The notes under the pieces are model-generated. The model worked only from the letters and a program-made list of their open reading frames with translations, ran no database searches and had not been told where the DNA came from. From Enoplolaimus lenunculus (lineage: Eukaryota > Nematoda > Enoplea > Enoplida > Thoracostomopsidae): a stretch of DNA of 64,000 nucleotides. The stretch is taken from NCBI GenBank assembly GCA_030248215.1, contig JASANG010003332.1:124001-188000 (forward strand), read 5' to 3'. The position numbers and the translations under genes were made by a program. Below are positions 22,625 through 34,343 of this stretch, in pieces. How positions within the stretch are numbered: position 1 is the first letter of the stretch; each line of letters starts with the position of its first letter.

Positions 22625-25090
22625 GTTCCGATTGCCAAAATTCCAAACAATGGCTATCGAACAAACTTCCGTATTTGGAAATTTTCATTCTCTCCGCCTA
22701 TGTTAAATGGTTTACAGAATTACACCGCACTAAAGTTAGAGCTATCCACAGCAAGAAACTGCTGGTTTTATCGACGCTCAACGATAAAAGGTATGTAAAC
22801 CTTGATATTTCTAACGCTGTTTTAAATCTGTCATCTAAAGTACTAAGCGAACAACAATGCAAGGCTCTTGCTCTTGGCCCAAAGTTTATTATTTCTCGTA
22901 ATAAAGTGTCGTTTGAACGTATAATAACTCAATGTGAGCTTTTTGCTGACAATTTGACTAGATTATGTCAAATTCCAAATTTACCTTTCCAATTCCGTGA
23001 TGAGTTTCGTAAACGCGTAACTGGTACATTAGAAATGGCCAAAAGATACAAAAATTCGCACAATATACCAAAACCCTGGCTGGAAAGCCTTAATGAACTT
23101 GCCCGGGATAGGAATATTATTATCAAAGCCTAAAGGGCAACGGCTAGTTTTAAACCGCGCCGACTATGTCCAAAGTATCTAGTATACTGTCGATCCTCTG
23201 GTTTTTAATAAATTAGACAATAATATGGATAACGTTTATTCACATACAATACACTTTGAAGATAGAATCCGCAGCATTATAAATGATTTAACTAAGTCAA
23301 AATCCATTGAACCTTTTTTAGCCAAACAACTAAATCCTGCAGGTTCCCGGTTGCCACTCCTCTATGGCCTTCCGAAAACGCATAAACCGGGCACTCCAAT
23401 CAGACCGATCATGTCTGCGGTCAACTCGGCCTGTCATCCACTTGCCAAGTGGCTCGATTCGATCCTTAAACCGGCCAGCCTGAATCAATTTACTGTCAAC
23501 TCGTCCTTCGAATTTGTTAATGAAGTCAAAAAACTGAACTTAAAAAATAGGATCATGGTTTCTTTTGACGTAAGTTCACTTTTTACAAATATTCCTTTGC
23601 AAGAAACTATCGAAATTATTTCGGACTCCCTCAAAAACAAAATTATTAACACCACCATACCGCACAATATTTTCATCAAAGCCGTAAAGGCATGCACCAC
23701 CAACCTTAAGTTCGTATTTAATAGTGAAATCTACGAACAAGTAGACGGTGTGGCCATGGGGTCCCCCCTTGGCCCCGTCTTAGCCAACATTTTCATGGCG
23801 AGTTTCGAATCCAAAATTATGAACAAAACGCATGAAAATGATAAACCCAAGTTCTATCGTCGTTATGTTGACGACACGTTTGCTGTATTCGAAAATTTTG
23901 ACAAAGCCGATAACTTTTTACGAATTTTGAACTCAGAGCACCCCAAAATAAAATTCACAGTCGAAAAGGAGAATGAAGATAAGCTCTCTTTTTTAGATGT
24001 TAAAATAGTTAGGGACCCTACTAATGGCCGAGTCTGCACCGGTACTTACCGGAAACCCACCTACACCAACCAAATAATGAAATTCAATTCCCATATACCA
24101 ACCCAGTTTAAAACTAATTTAATTGAATGCCTCCTGTTTAGATGTTTCGCACTTACTACTGATAACTCTATGCTTAAGGATGAACTAAAATTTTTAAAAA
24201 ACCTTTTAAAAACCAACGACTTCCCGGAAAAGATCATTGATAGAACTTTTCTAAAATTTTTTAGCAAAAAATTTGAAAATCTACCAATTCCGCACTCTAT
24301 GAATCAGTTTATTAATAACCGATCCAACCAACAATCAGAACTTAATTACAACGATTCTTTGTTAAATTCAGACATTCAGTCTCCGGTTTCCGATACTTCA
24401 AGCCGCAATATCACAAATTCAGCCCCAACAGTCAACAATGCCTCGCCGGAAGTCTCTACAAACCAGAGCAATAACACGGAAAACAGTAATGGTCAAGAAG
24501 ACCAGGTAGGAACCCAATTAAAATATATTGTTTTGAAATTTCCATATATGGGCTCCCACTCGTCAAAACTTAGATCAGAACTGAAAAAACTGTTTAATAT
24601 TTGGTTCAACAAATACAATATCAACCTCAGAATCGTTTTCGAAGGTCAAAAACGTATTTCCCAGCTTTTCAACTTTAAAGATAAAACTCCCCCGCTATTG
24701 CGCTCCAATATAGTATATCATTTTGTTTGTCCCGACTGTTTGTCGGGTTATATCGGCTCTTCTAGCCGTCAACTGTATAAGCGCATATGCGAACATAAAA
24801 AAGTCTCCGACCGCACACTATTGCCAACTGTGTCCACCAATAAACTGAATTCAGCCATTTCTGAACACTGTTCAAATTTCAATCATTCCTGTTCCACCGA
24901 TAACTTCTCCATTATTGATTCATGGCCCAAAACGAATCAATTTTCATCTGGTCTTGCATTACAAATCCTTGATTCCGCTTTCATCCGTAAAATTGAACCT
25001 AAACTTAATATACAAAGCAATGTATTTAGATTTAAAATTTTCACATAATTGGTTGCAACTGGCTAAAATATGGCAATAATTTCTTGCATA
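22222..25090 (+). mobile_element. Penelope-like element, right copy (inverted)
   Basis: This is the mirror image of the left copy, with the same domain order on the plus strand. The two differ by scattered substitutions and a few small indels; in the RT core only a handful of residues differ. It is broken by a small number of changes (about two). Together the copies form one large inverted repeat. Confidence 0.88.
23225..25048 (+). pseudogene. Penelope-like RT plus GIY-YIG frame, right copy
   Basis: A 607-residue open frame that carries the RT core (YGLPKTHKPGTP, FDVSSLFTNIPL, MGSPLGPVLAN, YVDDTFAVF) and, in the same frame, the GIY-YIG domain (CLSGYIGSSSRQLYKRICEH). This shows the normal order of the two domains in this family. 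The leader part of the element is separate (22222-23133). Confidence 0.86.
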
Positions 25091-25497
25091 TATGTATATT
25101 TATATATATCCTACGTAAAATATATCTGCCTGTGCATATGTAAACAGGAGCGCATAAGTTTGCACACAGTGTATATTTGTGTCCCGGGCAATTGGGACGG
25201 CTTTTATAGTAACGGGCCCGAAATTCGATTTTGTTTAATATTCTGACTGAGGTTTGGATACAGAATTTTTTCATCAGCTCCAGCTACTTTGGTGGTGAAA
25301 CCATGCAAATTATTCCAAAAAATATTTAGAGAAAAGCATATCGGATATCCGGATACATGTTTCATTTCGGATACATATCCGGATATTTTTCATATCCGGA
25401 TATTCGGTGCCCATCTATACTCATTATCAGGAACTGTTATTGTCCATAGTCCCTCTGAAGAGACTGAACTTTTTGCGTTGAATGATGTGTGTTTATA
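25091..25497. other. Gene-free stretch
   Basis: AT-rich sequence with TATCCGGATA words at about 25340-25400 (a degenerate CCGGATAT array like those near 31450 and 52530). No coding sequence is recognised. Confidence 0.4.
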
Positions 25498-25938
25498 CTT
25501 TATTGATCCGAATAAGAGGGGGTAATAGGGGGTCCCCATTTTGAGTCCCAGTCAATAGGAGTCCGTATTCCTAATAAGAGTCCGTAAGCGGATAGAGTCC
25601 CTAAACCCAAATTAGAGTTCATAAATGTCAATTATCCCTAATTGTAGTGCATAAATGACTCCAGGACTAAATAATTTGAGTTTGAAACTAAAGTTTACTT
25701 AAGTTTCGAACGCACATTCAAAGTAAGTATAACCCTGCATTATCGCTCAAGCTTTTAATGCAAGGTATTAAACCGGTTAATTCAACGGATAGTTGCAATA
25801 CCGGGTATATATCAGTAAGGAAGGGTGGCGCAGGGCTGGTTGAAAATAAACAACAGTCCGTAACCGAATAACAAGGAGGGGGTACCCTCTGGAGAGGCCA
25901 GATAAATATCAGGCCCCCTCTTATTCCGGTCACTACAG
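25498..25938. mobile_element. TA-target MITE family B, copy 1
   Basis: The right end is GGTCACTACAG followed by TA; the left end TTGATCCGAATAAGAGGGGG is a weathered form of CTGTAGTGACCCGAATAAGAG. The interior carries GGAGTCCGTA words and the phrase ACTCCAGGACTAAATAA shared with the other copies. It preserves the uninterrupted site of the nested insertion seen in copy 2 (around 25709-25725). Confidence 0.75.
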
Positions 25939-27418
25939 TATATGCGTGCATGTGTAGTAACGTAAGACGTTATAAATGTCCTGACATCGTACAGATTTGT
26001 ATTTGTCCAGAGTGTCTTCCGACAGAGTCTGGACAATTAACACTAGGTAACTACACCTATGAAACTGTACCTCGCCTCCAGGCAGGATGCTTGTTTTACC
26101 AATGGAATAGGTGGATCCTTTTATACGTACGCATGTGCATTTTAAAGTGGATGACCCATGATCATTCCATGCCCAAATCTGAATTTTTGAAACCACAAGT
26201 TCAGCCCTTGGGAACCAAAATTTTTTGAATATAGTCGGACAAATTATATCATTTGACGGTCGAGTTGTGTTTTTTCTGCAATCAAAAGTCTGGTAACGAG
26301 TTGTAAAATAACTGATTTGGTGCACTGCAAGCGATCATGGTTCGGCGCCACATTTAGTTATATTTAATAATAACTCGTAAGCAAGACGCCTGATTGGGTA
26401 ACATTTAAAAATATTCGTCTTAGTTCCGCAAACTGCGTCAAAGGTGTAGCGAGCTAAAGAAGTCACACTTGTTTTTGTAGGTATATATTAAATCCCAAGA
26501 CACTTTTGGGTTTTTTCTGCCATCAAGGCTTCTCAATTGCTGCAACCTCGCGAGCAAAGCGAGGTTGAAGTTAGACCTATTCTTATCCTGCAATTTCGGT
26601 AGTGAAATTTTCACAATTTTCCAAAATTTATCTGTTCAGCGAGTTTCGTTTTACTTTTGTCACAATTTTCAGTAAAGACCGAATGAATTTCCGAAATTTT
26701 CAAAAAGTTAACGTAAAACCAAACCGGCATAATTTCCCCCTGTAATTTTCCCCCGGGAAAATGGCACCGGCGTAATCCCCCCGGAAAAATTACACTAACA
26801 AAGGCGTAACTTTCCCACATAAAAGTGACACTGGTTCAATTTTTCACTCCGCACATTATGAGATACAAAAATTAGATGCTTATAAAGCCGGGTTATCAAC
26901 ATTGATCCATCATAAAGCTTAGGGATTCAGCTTTTCAATGATTTAACTATCAACATAATCAAAAAGAGTTTGAGGAAAATTCTGCAGGTATATATTGTTA
27001 CCAGAGTACCACCGGAGGTCTGCCTCCGGCTTCGGCTCCGGCAGAAAACAGGCCTTCGGCTCCGGTTGAATTTTTGCCAGAGGTAGCTTGTCCAAACACA
27101 TTTGATCTATATGGCATCCAGTTTGTAGTGAACCTGCTTGGCAATAAATGTATATATCTAAGTGAGTCGAATTTGACTCTGGAGGAGTCGAATTTTGACT
27201 CAGTTTGTGTAGTCCGGAAAAAGCCTATTTCGGAGAGAGTCAATTTGACTCACCATTTGTTGCAGTGCAGAAATCTCCGGAATGATAGCAATTCTGTCAA
27301 ACATATTTTAAATGTATGCTTTTATTGACGTAAAATCAATACCTGTTAAGCAGCATGTTTATTGTATTAATAATGCTTATCATTAAGCAAGCGGACTTTG
27401 AAGCCAAACTTGAAATGG
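25939..27418. other. Intergenic stretch, no gene recognised
   Basis: Includes a Cys-containing short plus-strand frame at 25950-26228 without a recognisable domain, an array of AATTTTCCC/GGGAAAA words at 26590-26830, a short GGCTCCGGC/CTTCGGCTCCGG cluster at 27010-27070, and repeated GAGTCGAATTTGACTC words at 27160-27250. Confidence 0.4.
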
Positions 27419-27420
27419 TA

Positions 27421-28025
27421 CTGTAGTGACCCGAATAAGAGGGGGACTGATATTTATTTGGCCTCCCCAAAGGGTACTCCCCTTGTTATTCGGTTACGGA
27501 CTGTTATTTATTTTTAACCGACGCTCCGCGGCCCTTCGTTACTTTGTTGCGCATAAATGACTCCAGGACTAAATAAAATTGAGTTCAAAACTTTAAAACG
27601 TATTTAAGTTTTGAAAGTACATTCCAAAGGGCTAATGTTACATTTAGGGGCGTAACAGTAGATTAAGTGTATTCCTAAGCCTAAGCCTAAGCGGTGCCAA
27701 AATGTGTTCCTAAACCTAAGTCTAAGTCTAAGCAAGAAATGTAATCTAGAATCTAAACCTGCACTTTTATAGACCACCAGTAACCTGGACGCCCCTTAAA
27801 GTAACATGGGCCTTCCAAAGTATAACCTTGCATTATCATTCAAACTTTTGATGCAAGGCAAAAAATGTTTAATTCAACGGATAGTTGCAATGCCGGATAT
27901 ATATCAGTAACGAACGGTGGCGGAGGTCGGGTTGAAAATAAATAACAGTCCGTAACCGAAACAGGGGGTATCCTCCTGAGAGTTCAAATAAATATCAGTC
28001 CCCGCTTTTATTCGGGTCACTACAG
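27421..28025. mobile_element. TA-target MITE family B, copy 2 (carries a nested MITE)
   Basis: Terminal inverted repeats of about 40 bp begin CTGTAGTGACCCGAATAAGA and end TTCGGGTCACTACAG, flanked by TA on both sides (27419-27420, 28026-28027). TA targets suggest a Tc1/mariner-like or related DNA transposon family. No transposase is encoded. A second element is inserted at 27630-27812. Confidence 0.85.
27630..27812. mobile_element. Nested CCTAAGC-type MITE
   Basis: It begins GGCTAATGTTACATTTAGGG and ends CTTAAAGTAACATGGGCC, and is flanked by a perfect 8-bp duplication TTCCAAAG (27622-27629, 27813-27820). The same family is at 14019-14195. The interior iterates CCTAAGCCTAAGC. The host element without it is seen at 25498-25938. 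Confidence 0.9.
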
Positions 28026-28027
28026 TA

Positions 28028-28880
28028 TATTGGTATTCGGGTGGGGCAGTAAACATTAAACGGCAACGTCACTGAATAAGATCGAATAGCGTACATCGGG
28101 ATCGAACAGAAGCGGAGTTGTGATTTAGGGGCTCTAAAACTAGCAAATCACGAACTTCTCACAGAGTCATATGATACTGACAGATAAGAACGTTAGTATC
28201 GTATCACATTAGCAGACATGGTCGAAAGGTCTCAGTTAAGCTACTGAATATCTTGCTTAGCTATGGTATGATACAAAAGCGTGTTTTTGGCGCAAAAATT
28301 TTGATTTTGGTGGAAAAATCGAAAGTTTGGCACGAAAATTCAAATTTTGGATGGAAATTCAAATTTTGGCAGGAAATTTTAGATTTATTTAGTATAAAAA
28401 CTCAAATTTTGTCAGAAAATTCAAATTTTAACAGGGAATTAAACTTTAAATTCCCATTTTTGAATAGTTCAGAACTCTATATGATGCTTTCTTGTAGTAC
28501 AAGAAATGGCGTGTAACAGTTATCATTGTTAACGGAAACGGATAGTGATCAGAATAACGCAAAACGGAAAACAGATATTGAAGTATAAAAGTTTCAAAAA
28601 CGTTTTATTTTTCTGCCATTACAATTGAGGCGTGCAAATATTAACCGGTATTTCAAAATTTTTGAAGAACTGGCGGATGCATAGAAATTGTAAAGATTTT
28701 GGATGAGAGAGAGAAGGTTTACTTTCAAAAATACTACCAAATGTTGCTCAAGCACCTGGTTTATAACATAGGTTTATAACACAGTTTATAGCATACATAA
28801 GTTAAACTTTGAAAGTTAACACATGAACACTTATATATCGTTGCAAATAATTACGTCTATTTCCTTTAAATGTCTTAATC
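28028..28880. other. Gene-free stretch with an AAATTTTGG word array
   Basis: Between about 28290 and 28450 a degenerate unit of roughly 20-25 bases, AAAATTCAAATTTTGGC..., is repeated about seven times. Elsewhere nothing is recognised. Confidence 0.5.
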
Positions 28881-30290
28881 TGAAACCTAATGGGTTCTTG
28901 ACGACTCAGCGATCTCTTCGAAGTATTTTTGAATGAGTGAAGTTCTTAATCTTCTTTAAAACATTTGTTTTAAAAATAACCTTCGGCGATTCAATTTCAA
29001 TTTCAAAGTTGAGCAAGCAACGCGCTCTCCAAATAGCAAACAGAGCCTGTTGCACCACCCAGTTGAAACAAACCTGTCTGTAAGGACATTCCAGTTGTTT
29101 CCCTAGAATTATATCAGTAAAATCGATATACGTTGTCCTCGTTATATTCAAGAAAAAGGGGGTCAGTTCTAAGAAAAATTTAAATGCCCGCGGGCAATGT
29201 ATAAATACATGGGGGTTGTCCTCAACATTTTGAACATTTATCTGTTCGAAATACAAACAAATTGGTGCGGTCTGTAAAATGCGCCAGTCTATTGTTAGTT
29301 ATTAGACACCAAAGTCTTAGTGTACAGACAAGTTCTCGCATCTTGCCATCAACACTTTTGTCTTTAACACATTCCCATGATTTTTTAGCATAGTTTTTAT
29401 CACCACCCAAATAATATTCTGCCCAAAAAAGATCCTGGGAGATCATATCACTTATATTTCTGAGAGACCCATAAATCATAAACATATTTAGCCTTTACAT
29501 TTTCAATTACAAGTATATTTCCAAATATCCAACAAAATTCGCCATCTCGTCGGAAATCTGCCTCCAGCACAGCTAACCGTATCGCTTTATAAACGATGGG
29601 GACATTCTTTGCCATTGTCTCTTGTCGTGACAAACGTTCTACTTGCAGATAAAAATACGCAAAACATCTTATCCAACTAAGTATTTCTTACCCCTCCATT
29701 CTTTGCATTCAAATACAAGCATTTCAGTTTAATCAAAGTCACTTTAGATAGATAAAACAAATAATTGATTTAAAAATTTGTTTAATTAAGTCTTGTTGTG
29801 GGCTTATTAGCATACCAACGTAGTTCAATGAACATAAATAATATACCACAATATGATGAACCATTCCATAAATAGAGATACCATGTGGTGGTATTGTATC
29901 AGAGTTTATTTAATAATACAACTGCGCCTGACCTAATTCCTCCAAGTCAAATCCAAATGCATTTGCCCAAAGACCATAAATTTTTAATTTTTTTAAGAGT
30001 GTTGAAAGTCTGTAGGTATTGGTTCATCACGACACGAACCTAGCCGTAAGATTTGAATTTTCCTTTCCTTAATGCGACTACCAGATGCGTTTTCATACCA
30101 GTCAAAAATTTGGAAAATACGTTTTATTTCTTCCCAATTGGTGACAAAAATACTAGGGTCGCCTGCAAATTTTATTATTCGGGTGTTTATGCCACACAGT
30201 GGTATTCCGCGTATCATATTTGTATTCCTTATGAAACAATTTCAGTGTATCAGTAACCAAAAATTGTCAGAAATAAACATGATTTAAAAC
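28880..30290 (-). mobile_element. Decayed LINE relative of the 15-19 kb element
   Basis: Minus-strand frames match the plus-strand LINE: GIPLCGINTRIIKFAGDPSIF (compare GINTRVTKFADDTNIF), DGEFCWIFGNILVIEN (compare DGNFCWFFGEKLSL), and DNPHVFIHCPRA (compare DNVHVFIYCLRA). The RT core FADD reads FAGD, there are many frame breaks, and only the 3' part of RT and the C-terminal domain remain. It is clearly an older copy of the same lineage. Confidence 0.75.
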
Positions 30291-31562
30291 TAATTTCGGA
30301 CGTAAAAATAACGGAATTTGCGTTATTTTTATAACAGAAACGGACACAGATTTTACCGGAAACGGATATCTGGTTACACCCTGTAATGTCCACTGAGTGA
30401 CATACGATTTATAAAGCTGTCTGTTGAATGTCATATATTTGCACTGATTTGAAATGGGACAAAGCATGTTTCACACTGCCCCAGTTTTAACGTGAACCCC
30501 GCATAAACTAAGTACCTAATTTCTTAGAGCGAGACCAGTTTTATATTATTGTGCCTCCGCTTGATTGTGAAATACCTCAAAATTTGCTTAAGCCATTTTA
30601 CCATCGCAGCACCGGGCGCTCTACGTTGGAAGCACAACAGACCTTCGATTGTACTCGACACCATGACATGAATTTTTATGACTGACATAGATCGCAAACA
30701 AAGTATTTATTATCACAAAAAGTAATGGCCCAAACATGAGAAAACCATTTAACAACTTGGAGCTACAAATTATACGAGTCACTTGATCTGTAAGCTATTT
30801 TCGTTTTAAATTGCATTGGTTTAAATATGAAAAATGTTTTTGTTTTTATACGAATTGTGTGCCATCCAAGAATGTAATTCAATGAGATTCCGATGAAAGG
30901 AGTTAAATTTGAGGATTATTAAAGCTTTAAAAATATAAAAATGGATAAATTTATAACACACCGCAAAGGTCATATACACTAACTATAGCAAAGTTGGACC
31001 ATTGCAAACTGATTACGTTTCTCAATAGTTTTAGCAAAATAAAACAAACTCACTGTTTAAACCAATAAGCTCGATGCATTGGTCAAAAAAGGCCGCCAGC
31101 ACCTTACACTAAGTTCATGGTAGTGACGGGCACAGCATTATATTCGTATAATTTCTTTTGGATACACACGATTGATTGTAAATTGCAAAAACACCGGAAA
31201 TATAAACGGAAATTATCTAAATGCCGAAAACAGAAAACCGATAAACACAAATATGGTTAAATTGGCAAGCACCTAATTATTTTGTAAAAACTTAGTTCGA
31301 ATTCTTTTCAATCACCCAATTATTGAAGAAGAATGCAAATTAAATACAACAATAATTACTCGCGTTATTATGAAAAATTATAAATTTAAAAATCCTGAAA
31401 TGTAATGTAATTATACAAACAAAACAGCAACCAGGCAACGCCGCTACCCTATCTATATTTCATATCCAGATATCGGGTGGTAATGATTAAAGTAAAATTT
31501 CAAAATCAATTATTTAAACAGAACAATCCTGTTAGTTGTACGCCGTTCATTCCAGCGAATAT
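30291..31562. other. Intergenic stretch downstream of the receptor gene
   Basis: AT-rich, with a MITE-like end (ACACCCTGTAATG near 30375-30390 after CCGGAAACGGATATC words) and TATCCAGATATCG words at 31455. No gene is seen; the receptor 3' UTR should lie in its right part. Confidence 0.45.
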
Positions 31563-33576
31563 TTATTTTAAATCAAATATCTCGATCAACAATGGCTCAA
31601 CGTCCTTTGGATTAACATCAAGAAAAATACGGACTGCATTATCATTCAAAGCGTGTAAGTCTTCAATTCGCTGTATTAAACTATTGAATTCGAGATGCGC
31701 CTCGACAGCATTGTCATGCAGCGTTTCAAGATACCTTAAAATATGTAAATAATGGAGTTTAGATCTAATATTAATCTCGAAATACACGTGAATATTTTGC
31801 TAGTTTGTAATTGTTGCAGAACGCAAAATGTATGTAACAACAAACTGTCTTAAACAGAGATTGTTGTGACTTTGTGTAGTACAAACTTTGGTAGAAACCA
31901 TTCCATAGACGGCAAAAGAATAAATTATCAGGGCCCAAGTAAACGCAATAATCTCAGTAAACCTATGTGTTACGTTCAAAGCCAGCTGGTTTTCCGCTCG
32001 CCAGTTTTGGTTTGCATTTCAGGTAATATGTACAACCTTAGTGCTTTAGACAAGAAAAACTATGAGATACTGAAGTCAAAAAGCTTCAGTATCCTGAATA
32101 CTGAAGCCAAACAAGCTTCAGTGTCCATAACACTACCCCTTCAAAAGTAACCTGGTGTACGCATGATATTATGGAAGTTGCATTAACATTTGACACCTAA
32201 GATACACTGCAAACACAGCCACTGCCCTCTTGAACAGCAGTTGCCCCATCTTACTTTCGCAAAAGTCTAAAATACATGTCGTGTTGCTGTGCGATTGTCG
32301 TTTTATGAGTAATACTCGCACGATCCGGAGTGAACAGCGTAATTGCACCCAACAACAGCATTATTGGTTCACTACTGCGCCACGATGACTTGAATGATTG
32401 CAAGTATCTGAGAAAACAAATATTACAAAGTTATTGGTTTTATAGCAAACTAGCCAAATCCTAACAAAAACATTATCATTACGTTGAGCGTTGAGCGTAG
32501 ACTTTGTGGCACGACAAGAGTTGTGTACCACCACAAGCTCATGGGCGACTGCGTCTCATCTCATTCTTAGAGCAAGATACGCCAAGAAGCGATAGAAGCG
32601 CGTGAATTCTGATCACGATTGCGGAATTTTCGGGATTTTGCGGATTTTCTCATGTCATTTGTTTTTCAATGGCGGTAAAATGAACCCATAATTAAGCAGC
32701 AAAATAATACCAACTAACTTTTTATGTTCTTCATAAACATTAAAGCCTTTAACTTCTTTCAGGATGTCTAGTTTGATGCGTTGTGCTCCTGGGCCTTGCC
32801 ATGAATTTATTGCCGGGTCGTATGCCATAACACCGCGAAGTATCATAAGTTCCGTACATCCACCTAGAACATAAAACAAAATGGTCCCTGATCGGAGCAA
32901 ACGGTCTATATCAAAAATATGTATTTCGAGATATTGAAATTTTCAAAATCATTTTATCAGTTTACCGCAAAGATTGAAACCAAACCTGGCTAACTAATAT
33001 TAATATGTGGTTTGACCTACCATTTTGTGCTTCACTTATCACTACTGACTGTATTACGAACTTTGAAAAATAAATTCTAGAACTTACATTAATACGAACA
33101 CACATCATCTCTCATTAATATAGATTTAATTAATATTTGTGGCAATCCACTACGTTTAACACAGTGTTATTTATTCGAATTAGAAAAACACAAAAATCGT
33201 TTTATACTTTTGCACAAATCAAAACTTCGAACATTGCATACACAATATTCAGATGCCATGCGTGATTAACATCCGGTTTAGTTAAAAAGAATTTTACAGC
33301 TTCCGTTCCGGTGAGCAGAGATACGGTGGCACCCTGATGCTCACCTTTCAGTAGCGCAATCTGATCATCCTGACATATTGTTCGGAACCCAGACAACTGT
33401 TTGCTCATTCGAATAATACGTTTAATTGCAACATCAGTCAAATTAATGACATCGATTAACCGTTGCTCTTGTTGCTGTTGAAGGTTTGCGTCCAGCGGAC
33501 TCACGCCGTCTGACTTTCCCTGATTAGAACCCGTTGTTTCGTTTCCGACCGCTTTGTCTATACCTTCTTTCATGAT
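31563..33576 (-). CDS. HR96-like: Receptor exons 4-7: ligand-binding domain
   Basis: Exon 33345-33576 encodes a Gln-containing lead and VAIKRIIRMSKQLSGF, ending ALLK plus one base; its donor lies inside a longer open frame. Exon 32719-32863 gives GGCTELMILRGVMAYDPAIN. Exon 32255-32407 gives YLQSFKSSWRSSEPIMLLLG and LFTPDRASITHK. Exon 31563-31764 gives SKLHYLHILRYLETLHDNAV, then LIQRIEDLHALND and AF-2 PLLIEIFDLK. Together they make about 243 residues, the usual length, with no missing helix that I can see. Confidence 0.92.
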
Positions 33577-34312
33577 CTAAAACATTTTATTATTTACATC
33601 ATAAAAATGTTCGTCATAACACAGGTCTTGTTTAAATTATGGCAGAAAGAAAGCCAAAATATCTTTTCATGTAAACAAATCTTATAGTTAGCATCATCTG
33701 CAGGCGAACACAATTTCAGTTGTGACGACTGTCTTAAAGTCCTGTGCACCAGAAAAAGTTCTACAAATAGGCGCCATGTTATTTTTTAAAAATACAGTCC
33801 ACCCTTACTCTAAACTTTGCACTCAAACTTAGCTTTTACATGGGATATACCCTACCGACAAGAAAATGCAACACCTCTGTTACAAATACCTTTTTAACAG
33901 CTAACTGAAATTCAATATAAGGGGGCGCTATACTTTTGATGACGTCCTGCGCCGTCCGTCATCGCACGTCACCGCGCGGTATCGTATGTGAATTACTCAC
34001 GTACGATACCATCTGATGACGGCTGGTGGCGAAGGGCACCGCACGACATATATAGCGCCATCATAATGGCCCTTTCAAACCCCTCTAAGACAACAGCCAA
34101 CACAAAATAACTCACCTCATTTGCTGTAATAAGTTCGTTCAGTCGAGATTGCTCAAATTCGTTTAAGGTAACTCCCGACATTTGATTATATTGTGAGTGT
34201 TGTTTTTGTTGCTGTTGTTTTTGTTGTTGTGGTAGTTGTAGTTGTTGTTGTTGTTGTTGTTGTTGTTGCTGCTGCTGCTGCTGCTGTTGTTGCGGTTGTT
34301 GTTGCGGTTGTA

Positions 34313-34343
<31 letters not shown>

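Noticed and set aside
25950-26228. Cys-containing plus-strand frame CSNVRRYKCPDIVQICICPE
   Set aside because: Cys spacing fits no zinc-binding family I know and it lies in repeat-rich DNA.
27660-27745. CCTAAGC arrays as interstitial telomere repeats
   Set aside because: The word is not TTAGGG or TTAGG and the arrays lie inside MITEs with target duplications.
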